Part shown: one piece after another, positions 25,808 to 34,172 of the stretch
Position numbering within the stretch: position 1 is the stretch's first letter
Layout of the letters: each line of letters opens with the position of its first letter
Source: Micromonospora citrea
GTDB taxonomy: Bacteria; Actinomycetota; Actinomycetes; Mycobacteriales; Micromonosporaceae
Assembly (NCBI RefSeq): GCF_900090315.1
Contig: NZ_FMHZ01000002.1
Location: forward strand, 4,062,501 to 4,126,500
Direction: 5' to 3'
DNA length: 64,000 nucleotides
Position numbers and translations under genes: made by a program
The notes under the pieces: generated by a model
Databases searched by the model: none
What the model saw: the letters and a program-made list of their open reading frames with translations, nothing else
Told to the model about the DNA's origin: nothing

Positions 25808-26656
25808 TCAGGGCAGGGGAAAGCCCAGCAGGTCCCGCAGGGCGGGCGTGCGCGGGCAGCGGCGCAGCGGGACCGCGTCCAGGGTGCGGACCTCCGCCAG
25901 GCCCCGGACTGACGAGGTGAGCCAGACCCCGTCGGCGGAGCGCAGCTCGGCCGGGGTGACCAGGCGCTCGTCGGCGCGCAGGCCCAGGGCGTCGGCGTGG
26001 GCGAGGAGCCAGGCGGCGGTCACGCCCGGCAGGACACCGGTCTCGGCGGCCGGCACGGTGCAGAGGGTGTCGCCGGCCAGCCAGACCAGGTTGGCCGTCG
26101 GCCCCTCCAGGGCGTACCCGTCGGTGGAGACCCAGAGCGCGTCGTCCACCCCGTTGCGGGCGGCCCAGCGGCGGGCGGCGGTGCTCACCGCGTACGAGGT
26201 GGACTTGATCCCGGCCGGCAGCCAGTCGAGGGCGGTGCGGGTTCGCGCCGCGACGCCGAGCGGCAGGGTCGCCACGGTGACGCCGTCCCGGCGGGCCGCC
26301 CGGGCCGCCGCCGGCACCTCGCCCAGCGTGGCGTAGACGCTCGGCGGGCCGCCGCCCTCCGGGCCCCGGGTGCAGACCAGCCGCAGCGCGCCCTCGACCC
26401 CGGCCGGCCAGCCGGCGCTCACGGTCTCCAGCAGGTCGGTCAGCGCGCCGGCCGGGGGCAGCGCGAGTTCGACGGCCGCCGCCGCCCGGGCCAGCCGGGC
26501 CAGGTGCGCGTCGCGCAGCCACGGCCGCCCGCCCCGCAGGTGCATCGTCTCGAAGAGCCCGTCGCCGTGCAGCACGCCCCGGTCGTCCCCGCGCAGCACC
26601 GGCTCGCCGGGCGGCACCAGCCCGCGCCCCGGCACGGCGATCCTCGACGCCACCAT
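25808..26656 (-). CDS. pabC: Aminotransferase class IV, aminodeoxychorismate lyase-like
   Basis: A 282-residue PLP enzyme. The catalytic lysine is Lys151 in AGIKSTSY, and GLFETMHLR near residue 33 is a family mark. The protein is the length of 4-amino-4-deoxychorismate lyases (folate synthesis) and of D-amino acid transaminases; position next to nitrobindin matches Rv0812. TACGCT lies eight bases before the ATG at 26656. I favour the lyase, but D-amino acid or branched-chain transaminase activity cannot be excluded. Confidence 0.78.
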   Translation of the reverse strand: MVASRIAVPGRGLVPPGEPVLRGDDRGVLHGDGLFETMHLRGGRPWLRDAHLARLARAAAAVELALPPAGALTDLLETVSAGWPAGVEGALRLVCTRGPEGGGPPSVYATLGEVPAAARAARRDGVTVATLPLGVAARTRTALDWLPAGIKSTSYAVSTAARRWAARNGVDDALWVSTDGYALEGPTANLVWLAGDTLCTVPAAETGVLPGVTAAWLLAHADALGLRADERLVTPAELRSADGVWLTSSVRGLAEVRTLDAVPLRRCPRTPALRDLLGFPLP

Positions 26657-26821
26657 GACCGCCGAGCGTAGCGGCGGACCCGCCGCCGGGCGGCCGACGT
26701 GCTGGACGGGCGTCCGGCGCGGCGACCCCGCCGAGGGCGGCCGACCTCGTGGACGGGGCCCGGCGCGGCGGACGACGTGTCTGCGGGCCGTCGAGCCGGC
26801 GGCGGGCGCGCCCGGGCGAAC

Positions 26822-26827
26822 TATGAT
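26822..26827 (+). promoter_or_regulatory. -10 hexamer for the Fur-family regulator
   Basis: TATGAT, close to the -10 consensus, lies six bases before the GTG at 26834. Leaderless transcription of the regulator-ygfZ pair is likely. Confidence 0.65.
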
Positions 26828-26833
26828 CGGACG

Positions 26834-27262
26834 GTGTCCGAATCCTCCCTCGCGGAAATGCTCCGCGCCCGTGGGCTGCGGCTGACGGCGCAGCGGCAAC
26901 TGGTCCTCCAGGCCGTGCTGGACCTGGGGCACGCCACCCCGGAGCAGGTGCACACAGCCGTCCGGGAGGTGGCCGCGGGGGTCAACATCACCACCATCTA
27001 CCGCACGCTGGAGCTGCTGGAACGGCTCGGCCTGGTCACCCACACCCACCTCTCGCACGGCTCGCCGACCTACCACGCGGGCGGCGAGGACCAGCACGTC
27101 CACCTGGTCTGCCGGGAGTGCGGCGCGATCGACGAGATCGATCCGGAGCTGCTGCGCCCGCTGGTCGACCAGTTGGCGCAGCAGCGCGGGTTCCGGGTGG
27201 ACGTCGGCCACGTCTCCCTCTTCGGCGTCTGCGACCGCTGCGAGAACGGGGACCCTAAATGA
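26834..27262 (+). CDS. nur: Fur-family metalloregulator, Nur-like
   Basis: A 142-residue Fur-family repressor with a winged helix (about 1-80; VNITTIYRTLELLE is the recognition region) and a dimer domain. The structural-type cysteines CREC (93-96) and CDRC (133-136) are present. His33, His70, His72, His88, His90 and His126 fall at the positions I recall as metal ligands in the nickel sensor Nur of Streptomyces; position 86 is Asp instead of His. I therefore propose a nickel sensor, but zinc or iron sensing is possible. It overlaps ygfZ by four bases. Confidence 0.8.
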   Translation: MSESSLAEMLRARGLRLTAQRQLVLQAVLDLGHATPEQVHTAVREVAAGVNITTIYRTLELLERLGLVTHTHLSHGSPTYHAGGEDQHVHLVCRECGAIDEIDPELLRPLVDQLAQQRGFRVDVGHVSLFGVCDRCENGDPK

Positions 27263-28371
27263 TCGACATCGCGGGCGCGGTGAGCGTCGAGAGCATCGAC
27301 GAGGCCAGCCGGGACCAGCCCGAGCCGGCGCACGCGGCGGCGGGCGTGCGGGGGGTGGCCGCGCACTACGGCGACCCGATGCGCGAGCAGCGCACCCTCG
27401 ACACCGCCGTCGGCCTGGTCGACCGCTCGCACCGGGGCGTCGTCGCCGTGCCGGGCGAGGAGCGGATCGGCTGGCTGCACACGCTCACCACCCAGCACCT
27501 GGCGCGGCTCACCGCCGGCCAGGGCACCGAGCTGCTGGTGCTCTCGCCGCACGGGCACGTCGAGCAGCACGCCATGGTGGCCGAGGACGGCGTCACCACC
27601 TGGCTCGACACCGAGCCCGGCGCGACCGCCGGCCTGCTGGCGTACCTGGAGCGGATGCGGTTCTTCAGCAAGGTCGAGCCGCGCGACGTGACCGCCGAGC
27701 ACGCGCTGCTCTCGCTGGTCGGCCCGGAGGCCCCCGCCGCGGTGGAGACGCTCGGCGTCACCGGGCTGGCGGCGCCCGACGTGGTCGCGGTGCCGGGCCC
27801 GAAGTTCCGCTCCGGCGAGGTGCCACCCCGGCCCACCGCGCTGTACGACGTGCGGCCGCTGCCCGTCGGCGGCTGGGCGCGCCGGGGGCCGCTGGGCGTG
27901 GACCTGCTGGTGCCCCGGGCCGCAATGGAGCAGGTGGTCACCGAGCTGCGGGGCAACGGGGTGCCGGTCGCCGGGCTGTGGGCGTACGAGGCGGTGCGGG
28001 TGGCCGCCCGGCGGGCCCGCGTCGGGGTCGACACCGACCACCGGACGATCCCGGCCGAGGTGGACCTGATCGCCCCGGCCGTGCACCTGGACAAGGGCTG
28101 CTACCGGGGCCAGGAGACCGTGGCCCGGGTGCACAACATGGGCCGGCCGCCGCGTCGGCTCGTACTGCTGCACCTGGACGGGGTGACCACCGACCAGCCG
28201 CCGACCGCCGGCACGCCGGTGATGCTCGACGGCCGGGCGGTCGGCTTCGTCGGCACCGCCGTGCACCACCACGAGCTGGGCCAGGTCGCCCTCGCCGTGG
28301 TCAAGCGCAACGTCGCCGACGACGCCCGCCTCCTGGTCGGCGAGACCGCCGCCGCGATCGATCCGGCCTGA
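27259..28371 (+). CDS. ygfZ: YgfZ/GcvT-like folate-binding protein
   Basis: A 370-residue protein of the YgfZ/IBA57 family, which uses folate to help maturation or repair of Fe-S proteins. The signature KGCYRGQE is at 279-286, with the key Cys281. The N-terminal domain resembles the T-protein of glycine cleavage. The ATG overlaps the regulator's stop (ATGA), so translation is coupled. Control of an Fe-S helper by a metal regulator makes biological sense, but the link is inferred from overlap alone. Confidence 0.92.
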   Translation: MIDIAGAVSVESIDEASRDQPEPAHAAAGVRGVAAHYGDPMREQRTLDTAVGLVDRSHRGVVAVPGEERIGWLHTLTTQHLARLTAGQGTELLVLSPHGHVEQHAMVAEDGVTTWLDTEPGATAGLLAYLERMRFFSKVEPRDVTAEHALLSLVGPEAPAAVETLGVTGLAAPDVVAVPGPKFRSGEVPPRPTALYDVRPLPVGGWARRGPLGVDLLVPRAAMEQVVTELRGNGVPVAGLWAYEAVRVAARRARVGVDTDHRTIPAEVDLIAPAVHLDKGCYRGQETVARVHNMGRPPRRLVLLHLDGVTTDQPPTAGTPVMLDGRAVGFVGTAVHHHELGQVALAVVKRNVADDARLLVGETAAAIDPA

Positions 28372-28451
28372 CCGCCCGTCGGCGAAAGAATCTCTGCTTC
28401 GCGGCGTCATGGCCGGAAAAGTTCCGGTCGACTGGCTCGCTGGCCTCGGTC

Positions 28452-28457
28452 TAGGAT
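28452..28457 (+). promoter_or_regulatory. -10 hexamer for the BKACE gene
   Basis: TAGGAT lies six bases before the ATG at 28464, with no ribosome site. Confidence 0.6.
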
Positions 28458-28463
28458 CCGGGC

Positions 28464-29306
28464 ATGACGACAGGGACGTTGATCACGGTTGCCCCCACCG
28501 GCGCGGAGTCGGCCAAGGCGGAGGTGCCGGCGCTGCCGGTGACGCTCGACGAGCTGCTGCTCACCGCCAAGGAGTGCGAGGCGCTCGGCGCCGCCGTGAT
28601 CCACGTCCACATCCGCGACGACGAGGCGAGGCCCACCCTGGACCAGGGGCGGCTGCGGGAGACCGTGGCGGCGCTGCGGCAGAACACCGACCTGATCGTG
28701 CAGCTCTCCTCCGGCGGCGCGGTCACCGACCCGGAGGCCGACCGCCTCGCCGTGCTCGACGCGGGGCCCGACATGGCCTCCTGCACGATGGGCACGCTCA
28801 ACTTCGGCGACGACGTCTTCCTCAACCGCTGGGAGTTCATCGTCGACCTGCACACCCGGATGCAGGAACGCGGCATCGTGCCGGAGTACGAGATCTTCGA
28901 CCTCGGCCACCTGACCGCGTTGCAGCGGCTGCTCGGCAAGTACGGCCTGCCGGCCGGCGGGCACGTGCACGTCGACTTCGTGATGGGCGTGCCGGGCGGC
29001 ATGCCGGGCACCACGGCGACGCTGGTCGCCGCCCACCAGGCGCTGCGCGACCTGCCCGAGGGCACCACCTTCTCGGCCACCGGCATCGGTCGCAGCACCA
29101 TCCCGGTCATGCTGGCGTCGCTCTCGGCCGGCGGGCACCTGCGGGTCGGCATGGAGGACACGGTGACCTACGCCAAGGGGCGCCCGGTCGAGTCCAACAT
29201 GCAGCTCGTGGCCCGGGCGGTCGGCTTCGCCCAGCTCGCCCAGCGGCCGCCGCTGACCACCGTCGAGGCGCGCGAGCTGCTCGGCGTGCCGGCCGCCGGC
29301 CGGTAA
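28464..29306 (+). CDS. BKACE-family beta-keto acid cleavage enzyme
   Basis: A 280-residue TIM-barrel enzyme of the BKACE (DUF849) family. It condenses a beta-keto acid with acetyl-CoA, releasing acetoacetate and a CoA ester; the founder cleaves 3-keto-5-aminohexanoate in lysine breakdown. The zinc motif HVHIRD is at 47-52. A conserved glutamate lies in VGMEDTVTYAKG near 232. No other lysine-degradation genes are beside it, so its keto acid is unknown. An asparaginase follows 94 bases later on the same strand with its own promoter. Confidence 0.88.
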   Translation: MTTGTLITVAPTGAESAKAEVPALPVTLDELLLTAKECEALGAAVIHVHIRDDEARPTLDQGRLRETVAALRQNTDLIVQLSSGGAVTDPEADRLAVLDAGPDMASCTMGTLNFGDDVFLNRWEFIVDLHTRMQERGIVPEYEIFDLGHLTALQRLLGKYGLPAGGHVHVDFVMGVPGGMPGTTATLVAAHQALRDLPEGTTFSATGIGRSTIPVMLASLSAGGHLRVGMEDTVTYAKGRPVESNMQLVARAVGFAQLAQRPPLTTVEARELLGVPAAGR

Positions 29307-29400
29307 GCGGCGGCTCCGCCAGCGCCCCTGTACGCCGGGGCGCCGACGTCCTGGTCACCCGCCCGCCGGGGGTGACCGGGCGATCGGTACCGTCCACACC

Positions 29401-30360
29401 GTGGGAAAGACGTACGAGGGCGGCGTGCCGCTCGCCGAGGTGGTCCGGTCCGGGTTCGTCGAGGGCGTGCACCGGGGCTCGGTGGTGGTGCTCGACGCCG
29501 ACGGCGCGACGGTGTCCGGCGCCGGGGACGTGACCTCCCCGGTCTTCCCGCGCTCGTCCAACAAGCCGATGCAGGCGGTCGGGATGCTCCGCGCCGGGCT
29601 GTCGCTGACCGACCCGGCGGACGTGGCGCTGGTCTCGGCCAGCCACGCCGGGGAGGACTTCCACCTGGCCCGGGTCGGGGCGCTGCTGGCCGGCGCAGGG
29701 CTGGACGAGTCCGCGCTGCACTGCCCGCCGGAGCTGCCGGTGGGCGAGGAGGCCCGGGCCGCGGTGCTGCGCGCCGGCGGCGGCCCCACCCGTACGCAGA
29801 TGAACTGCTCCGGCAAGCACAGCGGGATGCTGCTGACCTGCCTGGCCGCCGGCTGGCCGCTCGACGGCTACTGGCGCCCGGAGCACCCGCTGCAGCAGCG
29901 CCTCCGCGACGCGGTCGAGGAGTTCACCGGCGAGCGGGCGGCGGCGGTCGGGGTGGACGGCTGCGGCGCTCCGGTGCTCGCGGTCTCACTGACCGGGCTG
30001 GCCGGGGCGTACCTCCGGCTCGTCTCGGCGGAGCCCGGCTCCGTGCCGCGGACGGTGGCCGACGCGATGCGCGCCCACCCGGAGATCGTCGGCGGCACGC
30101 AGGCCGACGACACGCGGCTGATGCGCGGCGTCCCCGGGCTGCTCGCCAAGGTGGGCGCCGAGGGGGTCATCGCCGCGGCGGTGCCCGGGGTCGGCGCGGT
30201 CGCCCTCAAGATCGACGACGGGGCGGGCCGGGCCCGGATGCCGGTGCTGGTCTCCGCCCTGCGCCGGCTCGGGCTGGACGCCCCGGTCCTGTCGGAGTAC
30301 GCAGAGGTGCCGCTCTTCGGCGGCGGCCTGCCGGTCGGCGGCGTACGCCCCCTCCGGTGA
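29401..30360 (+). CDS. Asparaginase II-family protein
   Basis: A 319-residue protein of the asparaginase family PF06089, thermolabile or plant-symbiont type, different from E. coli AnsA/B. Family marks include SSNKPMQAVGML (residues 44-55), VSASHAGEDFHLARV (79-93), NCSGKHSGMLLTC (138-150) and DGCGAP (186-191). The likely product is aspartate plus ammonia from asparagine. The GTG at 29401 has TACCGT seven bases upstream. No signal peptide is visible. Confidence 0.87.
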   Translation: MGKTYEGGVPLAEVVRSGFVEGVHRGSVVVLDADGATVSGAGDVTSPVFPRSSNKPMQAVGMLRAGLSLTDPADVALVSASHAGEDFHLARVGALLAGAGLDESALHCPPELPVGEEARAAVLRAGGGPTRTQMNCSGKHSGMLLTCLAAGWPLDGYWRPEHPLQQRLRDAVEEFTGERAAAVGVDGCGAPVLAVSLTGLAGAYLRLVSAEPGSVPRTVADAMRAHPEIVGGTQADDTRLMRGVPGLLAKVGAEGVIAAAVPGVGAVALKIDDGAGRARMPVLVSALRRLGLDAPVLSEYAEVPLFGGGLPVGGVRPLR

Positions 30361-30381
30361 CCGCCGCCGACGCGCCGGGCG

Positions 30382-31179
30382 TCAGGGGAGGAAGTCCAGC
30401 AGGGCGGCGTTGACCGGGGCCGGGCGCTCCAGTGGCAGCAGGTGGGCGGCGTCCGGCACGTCCGGCAGGCGGGTCGCCCCCGGCGCCTCGGCCGCGATCC
30501 GGTCGGCGAGCCGGCTGATGTCGGGCACGTCCGCCGCGCCGGCGGTGACCAGGACGGGCATCCGCAGCTCACCGAGGCGCCCGATCGCGGGCGGGTCCAG
30601 CTCGGCGACGTCCACCGCGCTGAGGGCCAGCTCGGCGGCGAGCGCCCGCTGGTCCATCTCGCGGGCGAACGCGACCAGCCCGGGGTCGACGTCCTCGGGG
30701 CGACGCTCGGGGCCGACGACCCAGAAGCGCACCTCACCGGCGGCGCTCGCGGCGAAGTCCTCCGGGTCGACCTCGCCCACCAGCGTCTCCCAGAGGCCGT
30801 TCGCCTCGTCGGACCACTCGTGCCCGGTGACGGCGCTGCCGAGCAGGGCGAGCGCGCTCACCCGGTCGGGATGGGCCAGCGCGGTGTCGACGGCGACCGC
30901 GCCGCCGAACGAGCAGCCGACCAGGGCGGCCCGGGGCAGGGCGAGCGCGTCGAGCAGGCCGGCCACGTCGTCGTGGTGGGCGAACGGCGTGGGCGGCAGC
31001 TCGGAGTCGCCGTAGCCGCGCAGGTCCAGGGCGATCACCCGGTGCCGTTCGGCCAGCGGGCCGAGCTGTTCCCGCCACATCCGGCGGTCCGCGATGCCCG
31101 CGTGCAGCAGGACGACGGGGCTGCCGCTGCCGACCTCGTCGTACGCGAGCCGTGCGCCGTTGACTTCGATCTTGTTCAC
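30382..31179 (-). CDS. Alpha/beta-hydrolase
   Basis: A 265-residue hydrolase. The nucleophile elbow is GCSFGG near residue 90, with the oxyanion motif LLHAG at about 24-28. The acid is probably in VLVTAGAADVPD and the histidine in DAAHLLPLERP. The GTG at 31179 has TACGTT six bases upstream. It resembles enol-lactone hydrolases and epoxide or ester hydrolases; the substrate cannot be named. It is convergent with the asparaginase. Confidence 0.88.
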   Translation of the reverse strand: MNKIEVNGARLAYDEVGSGSPVVLLHAGIADRRMWREQLGPLAERHRVIALDLRGYGDSELPPTPFAHHDDVAGLLDALALPRAALVGCSFGGAVAVDTALAHPDRVSALALLGSAVTGHEWSDEANGLWETLVGEVDPEDFAASAAGEVRFWVVGPERRPEDVDPGLVAFAREMDQRALAAELALSAVDVAELDPPAIGRLGELRMPVLVTAGAADVPDISRLADRIAAEAPGATRLPDVPDAAHLLPLERPAPVNAALLDFLP

Positions 31180-31230
31180 CGGAGGAACGTACGGACGGCG
31201 CAGCGGCCACGCAAGTACGTATGAGACCTT

Positions 31231-31281
31231 GCTAACTCCGGTTAGCGTTTCGCTTGCAAAAGCTAGCGGCGGTGTTAGCGT
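31231..31281 (+). promoter_or_regulatory. XRE promoter with GTTAGC palindrome
   Basis: A perfect palindrome GCTAAC-TCCG-GTTAGC spans 31231-31246, with further GCTAGC (31262-31267) and GTTAGC (31275-31280) repeats. The promoter has TTGCAA (31254-31259) and TAGCGT (31276-31281) 16 bp apart, six bases before the ATG. The XRE protein probably binds here to control itself and hbhA. Confidence 0.6.
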
Positions 31282-31287
31282 CGAGGC

Positions 31288-31920
31288 ATGGCCAATGGCA
31301 AGGACCTTCCCGACGTCGGCGGGTTCATTCGCGATCTGCGCCGCAACGCCAAGATCTCGCTCCGGCAGCTCGCCGAGCAGGCGGGGGTCAGCAACCCGTA
31401 CCTCAGCCAGATCGAGCGCGGCCTGCGCAAGCCGAGCGCGGAGGTGCTCCAGCAGCTCGCCAGCGCGCTGCGGGTCTCCACCCCGGCGATGTACCTGCGC
31501 GCCGGCCTGCTCGACGACCGGGAGGGCCAGGGAGTGCTGGCGGCCATCGCGGTCGACCCCGAGCTGACGATGGCGCAGAAGCAGTCCCTCACCCAGATCT
31601 ACGAGACGTTCCGGCGGGAGAACGCGCGGCTCGCCGAGGCGACCGGGCAGGCCCCCGGCGCCGACACCGAGCCGGGCGGCACGGCGGCCGGACCCGGCGC
31701 GACGCCGGCCGCGGGCTCGCCGTCGGCCGCCGAGGCGGCGGACCTGGCCAGCGTCGCCGCGACCGGACCCACCACGCCGGAGGGCACCCCGACCGAGGCG
31801 GTCCTCGAGTCGGTGGCCGTCACCGAGGCCGGCCCCGCCCCCGCTCCGACCGACACCCCCGCGAAGAAGGCCGCCGAGGCGGTCCGGAAGGCCGCCGACG
31901 CGGCCGAAGAGGAGAAGTGA
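31288..31920 (+). CDS. XRE-family transcriptional regulator (Rv0474-like)
   Basis: A 210-residue regulator with a helix-turn-helix at about residues 10-64 (ISLRQLAEQAGVSNPYLSQ is the core). A long Ala/Pro/Thr/Glu-rich tail follows (about 110-210), ending in an Ala/Lys-rich stretch. It stands directly before the HbhA-like gene, whose ATG shares a base with its stop (TGATG). The M. tuberculosis gene Rv0474 has the same place. Regulation of the adhesin-like gene is inferred from context. Confidence 0.88.
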   Translation: MANGKDLPDVGGFIRDLRRNAKISLRQLAEQAGVSNPYLSQIERGLRKPSAEVLQQLASALRVSTPAMYLRAGLLDDREGQGVLAAIAVDPELTMAQKQSLTQIYETFRRENARLAEATGQAPGADTEPGGTAAGPGATPAAGSPSAAEAADLASVAATGPTTPEGTPTEAVLESVAVTEAGPAPAPTDTPAKKAAEAVRKAADAAEEEK

Positions 31921-32747
31921 TGACCCAGCCGAAGACCCACCGCATCCCGGCCCCGATCTACGCCGCCGCCGGTGCCGGCGAGCTGGCTCTCGAGCAGCTC
32001 CGCAAGCTCCCCGCCGTCGTGAGCGGCCTCGGCACCAAGGTCGTCGCCGACCTGGGCGGCAAGGCCGTCGTCACCGGCGTCGAGCTGCGCCAGAAGGCCA
32101 ACGAGACGCTGCGTACGGCGAACCTGACCGCCGGCGGCCTGCGGGAGAAGGCGGTCGCGACCGACCTCGACCTCAAGCGCCTCCGCGAAGCCGCCGACCT
32201 GCACAAGCTGCGCGAGGCGGCCGACCTGAACAAGCTGCGCGAGGTCGCCGACCTCGACAAGCTGCGCGAGGTCGCCGACCTGGACAAGCTGCGCGAGGCG
32301 GCGATCCGCAACGCCGCCGTGGTGGTCGCCGGCGCCCAGGCCGCGCAGGAGCGGGCGCAGGCCGCGTACGTCGCCCTGGTCGCCCGGGGCGAGCGGGTGG
32401 TCGGCGCCGGCGTGCTGGAGGCCGCCGAGACCGTGAACGCCGACATCGAGGCCACCGAGGCCGAGACCGAGCCGGCCGCCGCGAAGCCGGCCGCCACCGT
32501 GCCGGCCCAGCCGGCCGCCCCGGTCACCGCCGAGGTCCCGACCCCGGCGACCGCCGAGGTCCCGACCCCGGCCGACGTGGCCGAGATCGTCGAGGCCAAG
32601 CCGGCCGCCGCGAAGAAGGCGACCCGGGCCCCGCGGGCCACCAAGGCCGCCGCCAAGCCGGCGGCCACCAAGGCCGCCAAGCCGACCGCCACCCCGTCGG
32701 CGAAGCTGCCCCGGGCCACCAAGCGGACTCGCCCGGCCGCCGAGTAG
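31920..32747 (+). CDS. hbhA: HbhA-like coiled-coil, Lys/Ala-rich protein
   Basis: A 275-residue protein with the layout of mycobacterial heparin-binding hemagglutinin: a predicted helical N-terminal region beginning THRIPAPIYAAAGAGELA, a repeat-rich coiled coil (four perfect nine-residue ADLxKLREx repeats at about 92-127), and a C-terminal Lys/Ala/Pro-rich tail (about 180-275). No signal peptide is visible, as in HbhA. In mycobacteria it binds heparan sulfate and affects lipid bodies. In a saprophytic actinomycete the role is more likely in envelope or polarity. Start ATG overlaps the regulator by one base. Confidence 0.82.
   Translation: MTQPKTHRIPAPIYAAAGAGELALEQLRKLPAVVSGLGTKVVADLGGKAVVTGVELRQKANETLRTANLTAGGLREKAVATDLDLKRLREAADLHKLREAADLNKLREVADLDKLREVADLDKLREAAIRNAAVVVAGAQAAQERAQAAYVALVARGERVVGAGVLEAAETVNADIEATEAETEPAAAKPAATVPAQPAAPVTAEVPTPATAEVPTPADVAEIVEAKPAAAKKATRAPRATKAAAKPAATKAAKPTATPSAKLPRATKRTRPAAE
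32166..32300 (+). repeat. 27-bp in-frame repeat in the HbhA-like gene
   Basis: Four near-perfect 27-bp units start at 32193, 32220, 32247 and 32274, with a weaker copy from 32166. Each encodes ADLxKLREx. Nine residues is not a heptad multiple, so helix packing may be unusual. Confidence 0.9.
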
Positions 32748-32756
32748 TACCGCTGC

Positions 32757-32804
32757 GCCGGCGACCCCGGAGGCGTCCTGTCGGACGTTTCCGGGGTCGC
32801 CGGC
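32757..32804 (+). terminator. hbhA terminator
   Basis: A perfect 15-bp stem (32757-32771 with 32790-32804) encloses an inner 5-bp hairpin. It lies 10 bases after the hbhA stop and overlaps the start of the DUF2516 promoter region. Confidence 0.8.
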
Positions 32805-32805
32805 A

Positions 32806-32811
32806 TAAGCT
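32806..32811 (+). promoter_or_regulatory. -10 hexamer for the DUF2516 gene
   Basis: TAAGCT lies seven bases before the ATG at 32819, directly after the hbhA terminator. Confidence 0.55.
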
Positions 32812-32818
32812 TGCCGTC

Positions 32819-33133
32819 ATGGCATACGCCGCGCCGCTCTTCGCCTTCGAAGTCCGCTACGTGATCGAGCTGATCCTGCTCGTCTTCGCGTTGATCGTGC
32901 AGGGCGTCGCCCTGGTGCACGCCATCACCCAGCGTTCCGACGCCTTCGCCGCCATCGGCACCCTGCCCAAGGGCGGCTGGATCGCCATCCTGGCCGTCTG
33001 CCTGGTGCTGACCCTGCTCGGCTTCGGCCCGATCAGCCTCTTCGGACTGATCGGCATCGCGGCGGGCCTGATCTATCTGCTCGACGTCCGGGTCGGCCTG
33101 CGCGACCTCAGTGACGGCAGAGGGCCCTGGTGA
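32819..33133 (+). CDS. DUF2516 membrane protein (Rv0476-like)
   Basis: A 104-residue membrane protein with two or three hydrophobic segments (about 13-37, 51-68 and 68-88). It matches the short actinobacterial DUF2516 family, found after hbhA in M. tuberculosis as Rv0476. The stop overlaps the next gene's GTG by four bases (GTGA), so translation is coupled. The role is unknown. Confidence 0.85.
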   Translation: MAYAAPLFAFEVRYVIELILLVFALIVQGVALVHAITQRSDAFAAIGTLPKGGWIAILAVCLVLTLLGFGPISLFGLIGIAAGLIYLLDVRVGLRDLSDGRGPW

Positions 33134-34016
33134 GAGGATTCCGCTGGCCGCCCCCGCCGGACGGCGGGCCCCGCACCTGGGGCCCGGGACCGGGCGCCCC
33201 GCGCACCGGCCGGCCGGCCCTGCCCGAGCCGGAGACCGAGCTGGTCGCCACGCCGCATGGCGTACGGCTGGAGCAACTCGTCACGGGGGTGGGTGACCCG
33301 GTCACGGTGTTCGCCCACGGGCTGGGCAACGGCATCGCCACGACCCGGCCGTTCGGCAGCGGCGTGACCGGTCGCAAGCTCTTCTTCCAGTTCCGGGGCA
33401 CGGCCGCTCCGACGCGCCGCCCGGCCCGTGGAGCTACCTGGACCTCGCCCGCGACCTGCGCGCGGTCGCCGACCTGGGCGGCGCCACCCGGGCCTTCGGC
33501 GCCAGCCTCGGGGCGGGCGCGCTGTGCCGGCTGCTCGCCGAGAGCCCCGAGCGCTTCGAGCGGCTGGTCTTCTTCCTGCCCGCCGTGCTGGACCAGCCGC
33601 GCGGCGAGGTCGCCCGGGCCCGGCTGACCGCGCTGTTCGACGCGGTGGAGAGCGGCGACGCGTCCGCGGTCGCCGACGTGGTCCAGGCCGAGCTGCCGCC
33701 GGCCGTACGCAACACCCCCGCCGGCTGGGCCTACCTGCGTCAGCGGCTCGACCAACTCCTCCGCGACGGGCTCGCCCCCGGGCTGGCCAGCCTGCCCGAG
33801 CAGGCGCCGCTGCGCGACGCCGCGTCGCTGGCCGCGGTCACCGCGCCCGCGCTGGTGATCGGCTGCGTCGGCGACGACCTGCACCCGGCCGAGGTCGCCG
33901 AGCAGCTCGCGGCCGCGTTGCCCCGGGCCACCCTGCACGTGTACGACCGGCCCGGCGTCCTCTGGAGCGAACGCGCCGATCTGCGCGGCCGGATATCCGA
34001 CTTCCTCAACGGGTGA
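33130..34016 (+). pseudogene. Alpha/beta-hydrolase with a one-base frameshift
   Basis: The first part (GTG at 33130, about 90 codons, with VTVFAHGLGNG as the oxyanion region) and the second part (from about 33400, with the nucleophile elbow GASLG and CVGDDLHP) are in different frames. Restoring one C near 33399-33400 would join FFQFRG to HGRSDAPPGPWSYLDL and give one hydrolase of about 295 residues ending at 34016. The join is so natural that a recent deletion or a sequencing error is likely. The usual C-terminal catalytic histidine is not obvious (HVYDRPGVLW). Confidence 0.8.
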
Positions 34017-34172
34017 CGCGCCCCGACCCGGGCGCCTGATCGCTGCCCGGGATCCGGACAACATCCGGGAAAGAGTGGGCTCCCGCCCCGGCGGAGGGGA
34101 CTACTTCCGGGAAGTTGCGTGATCGTGGCCGTGCGCGGTCGAGCGCCCGCCGGGTTCCGCACGGCGGCGCGA

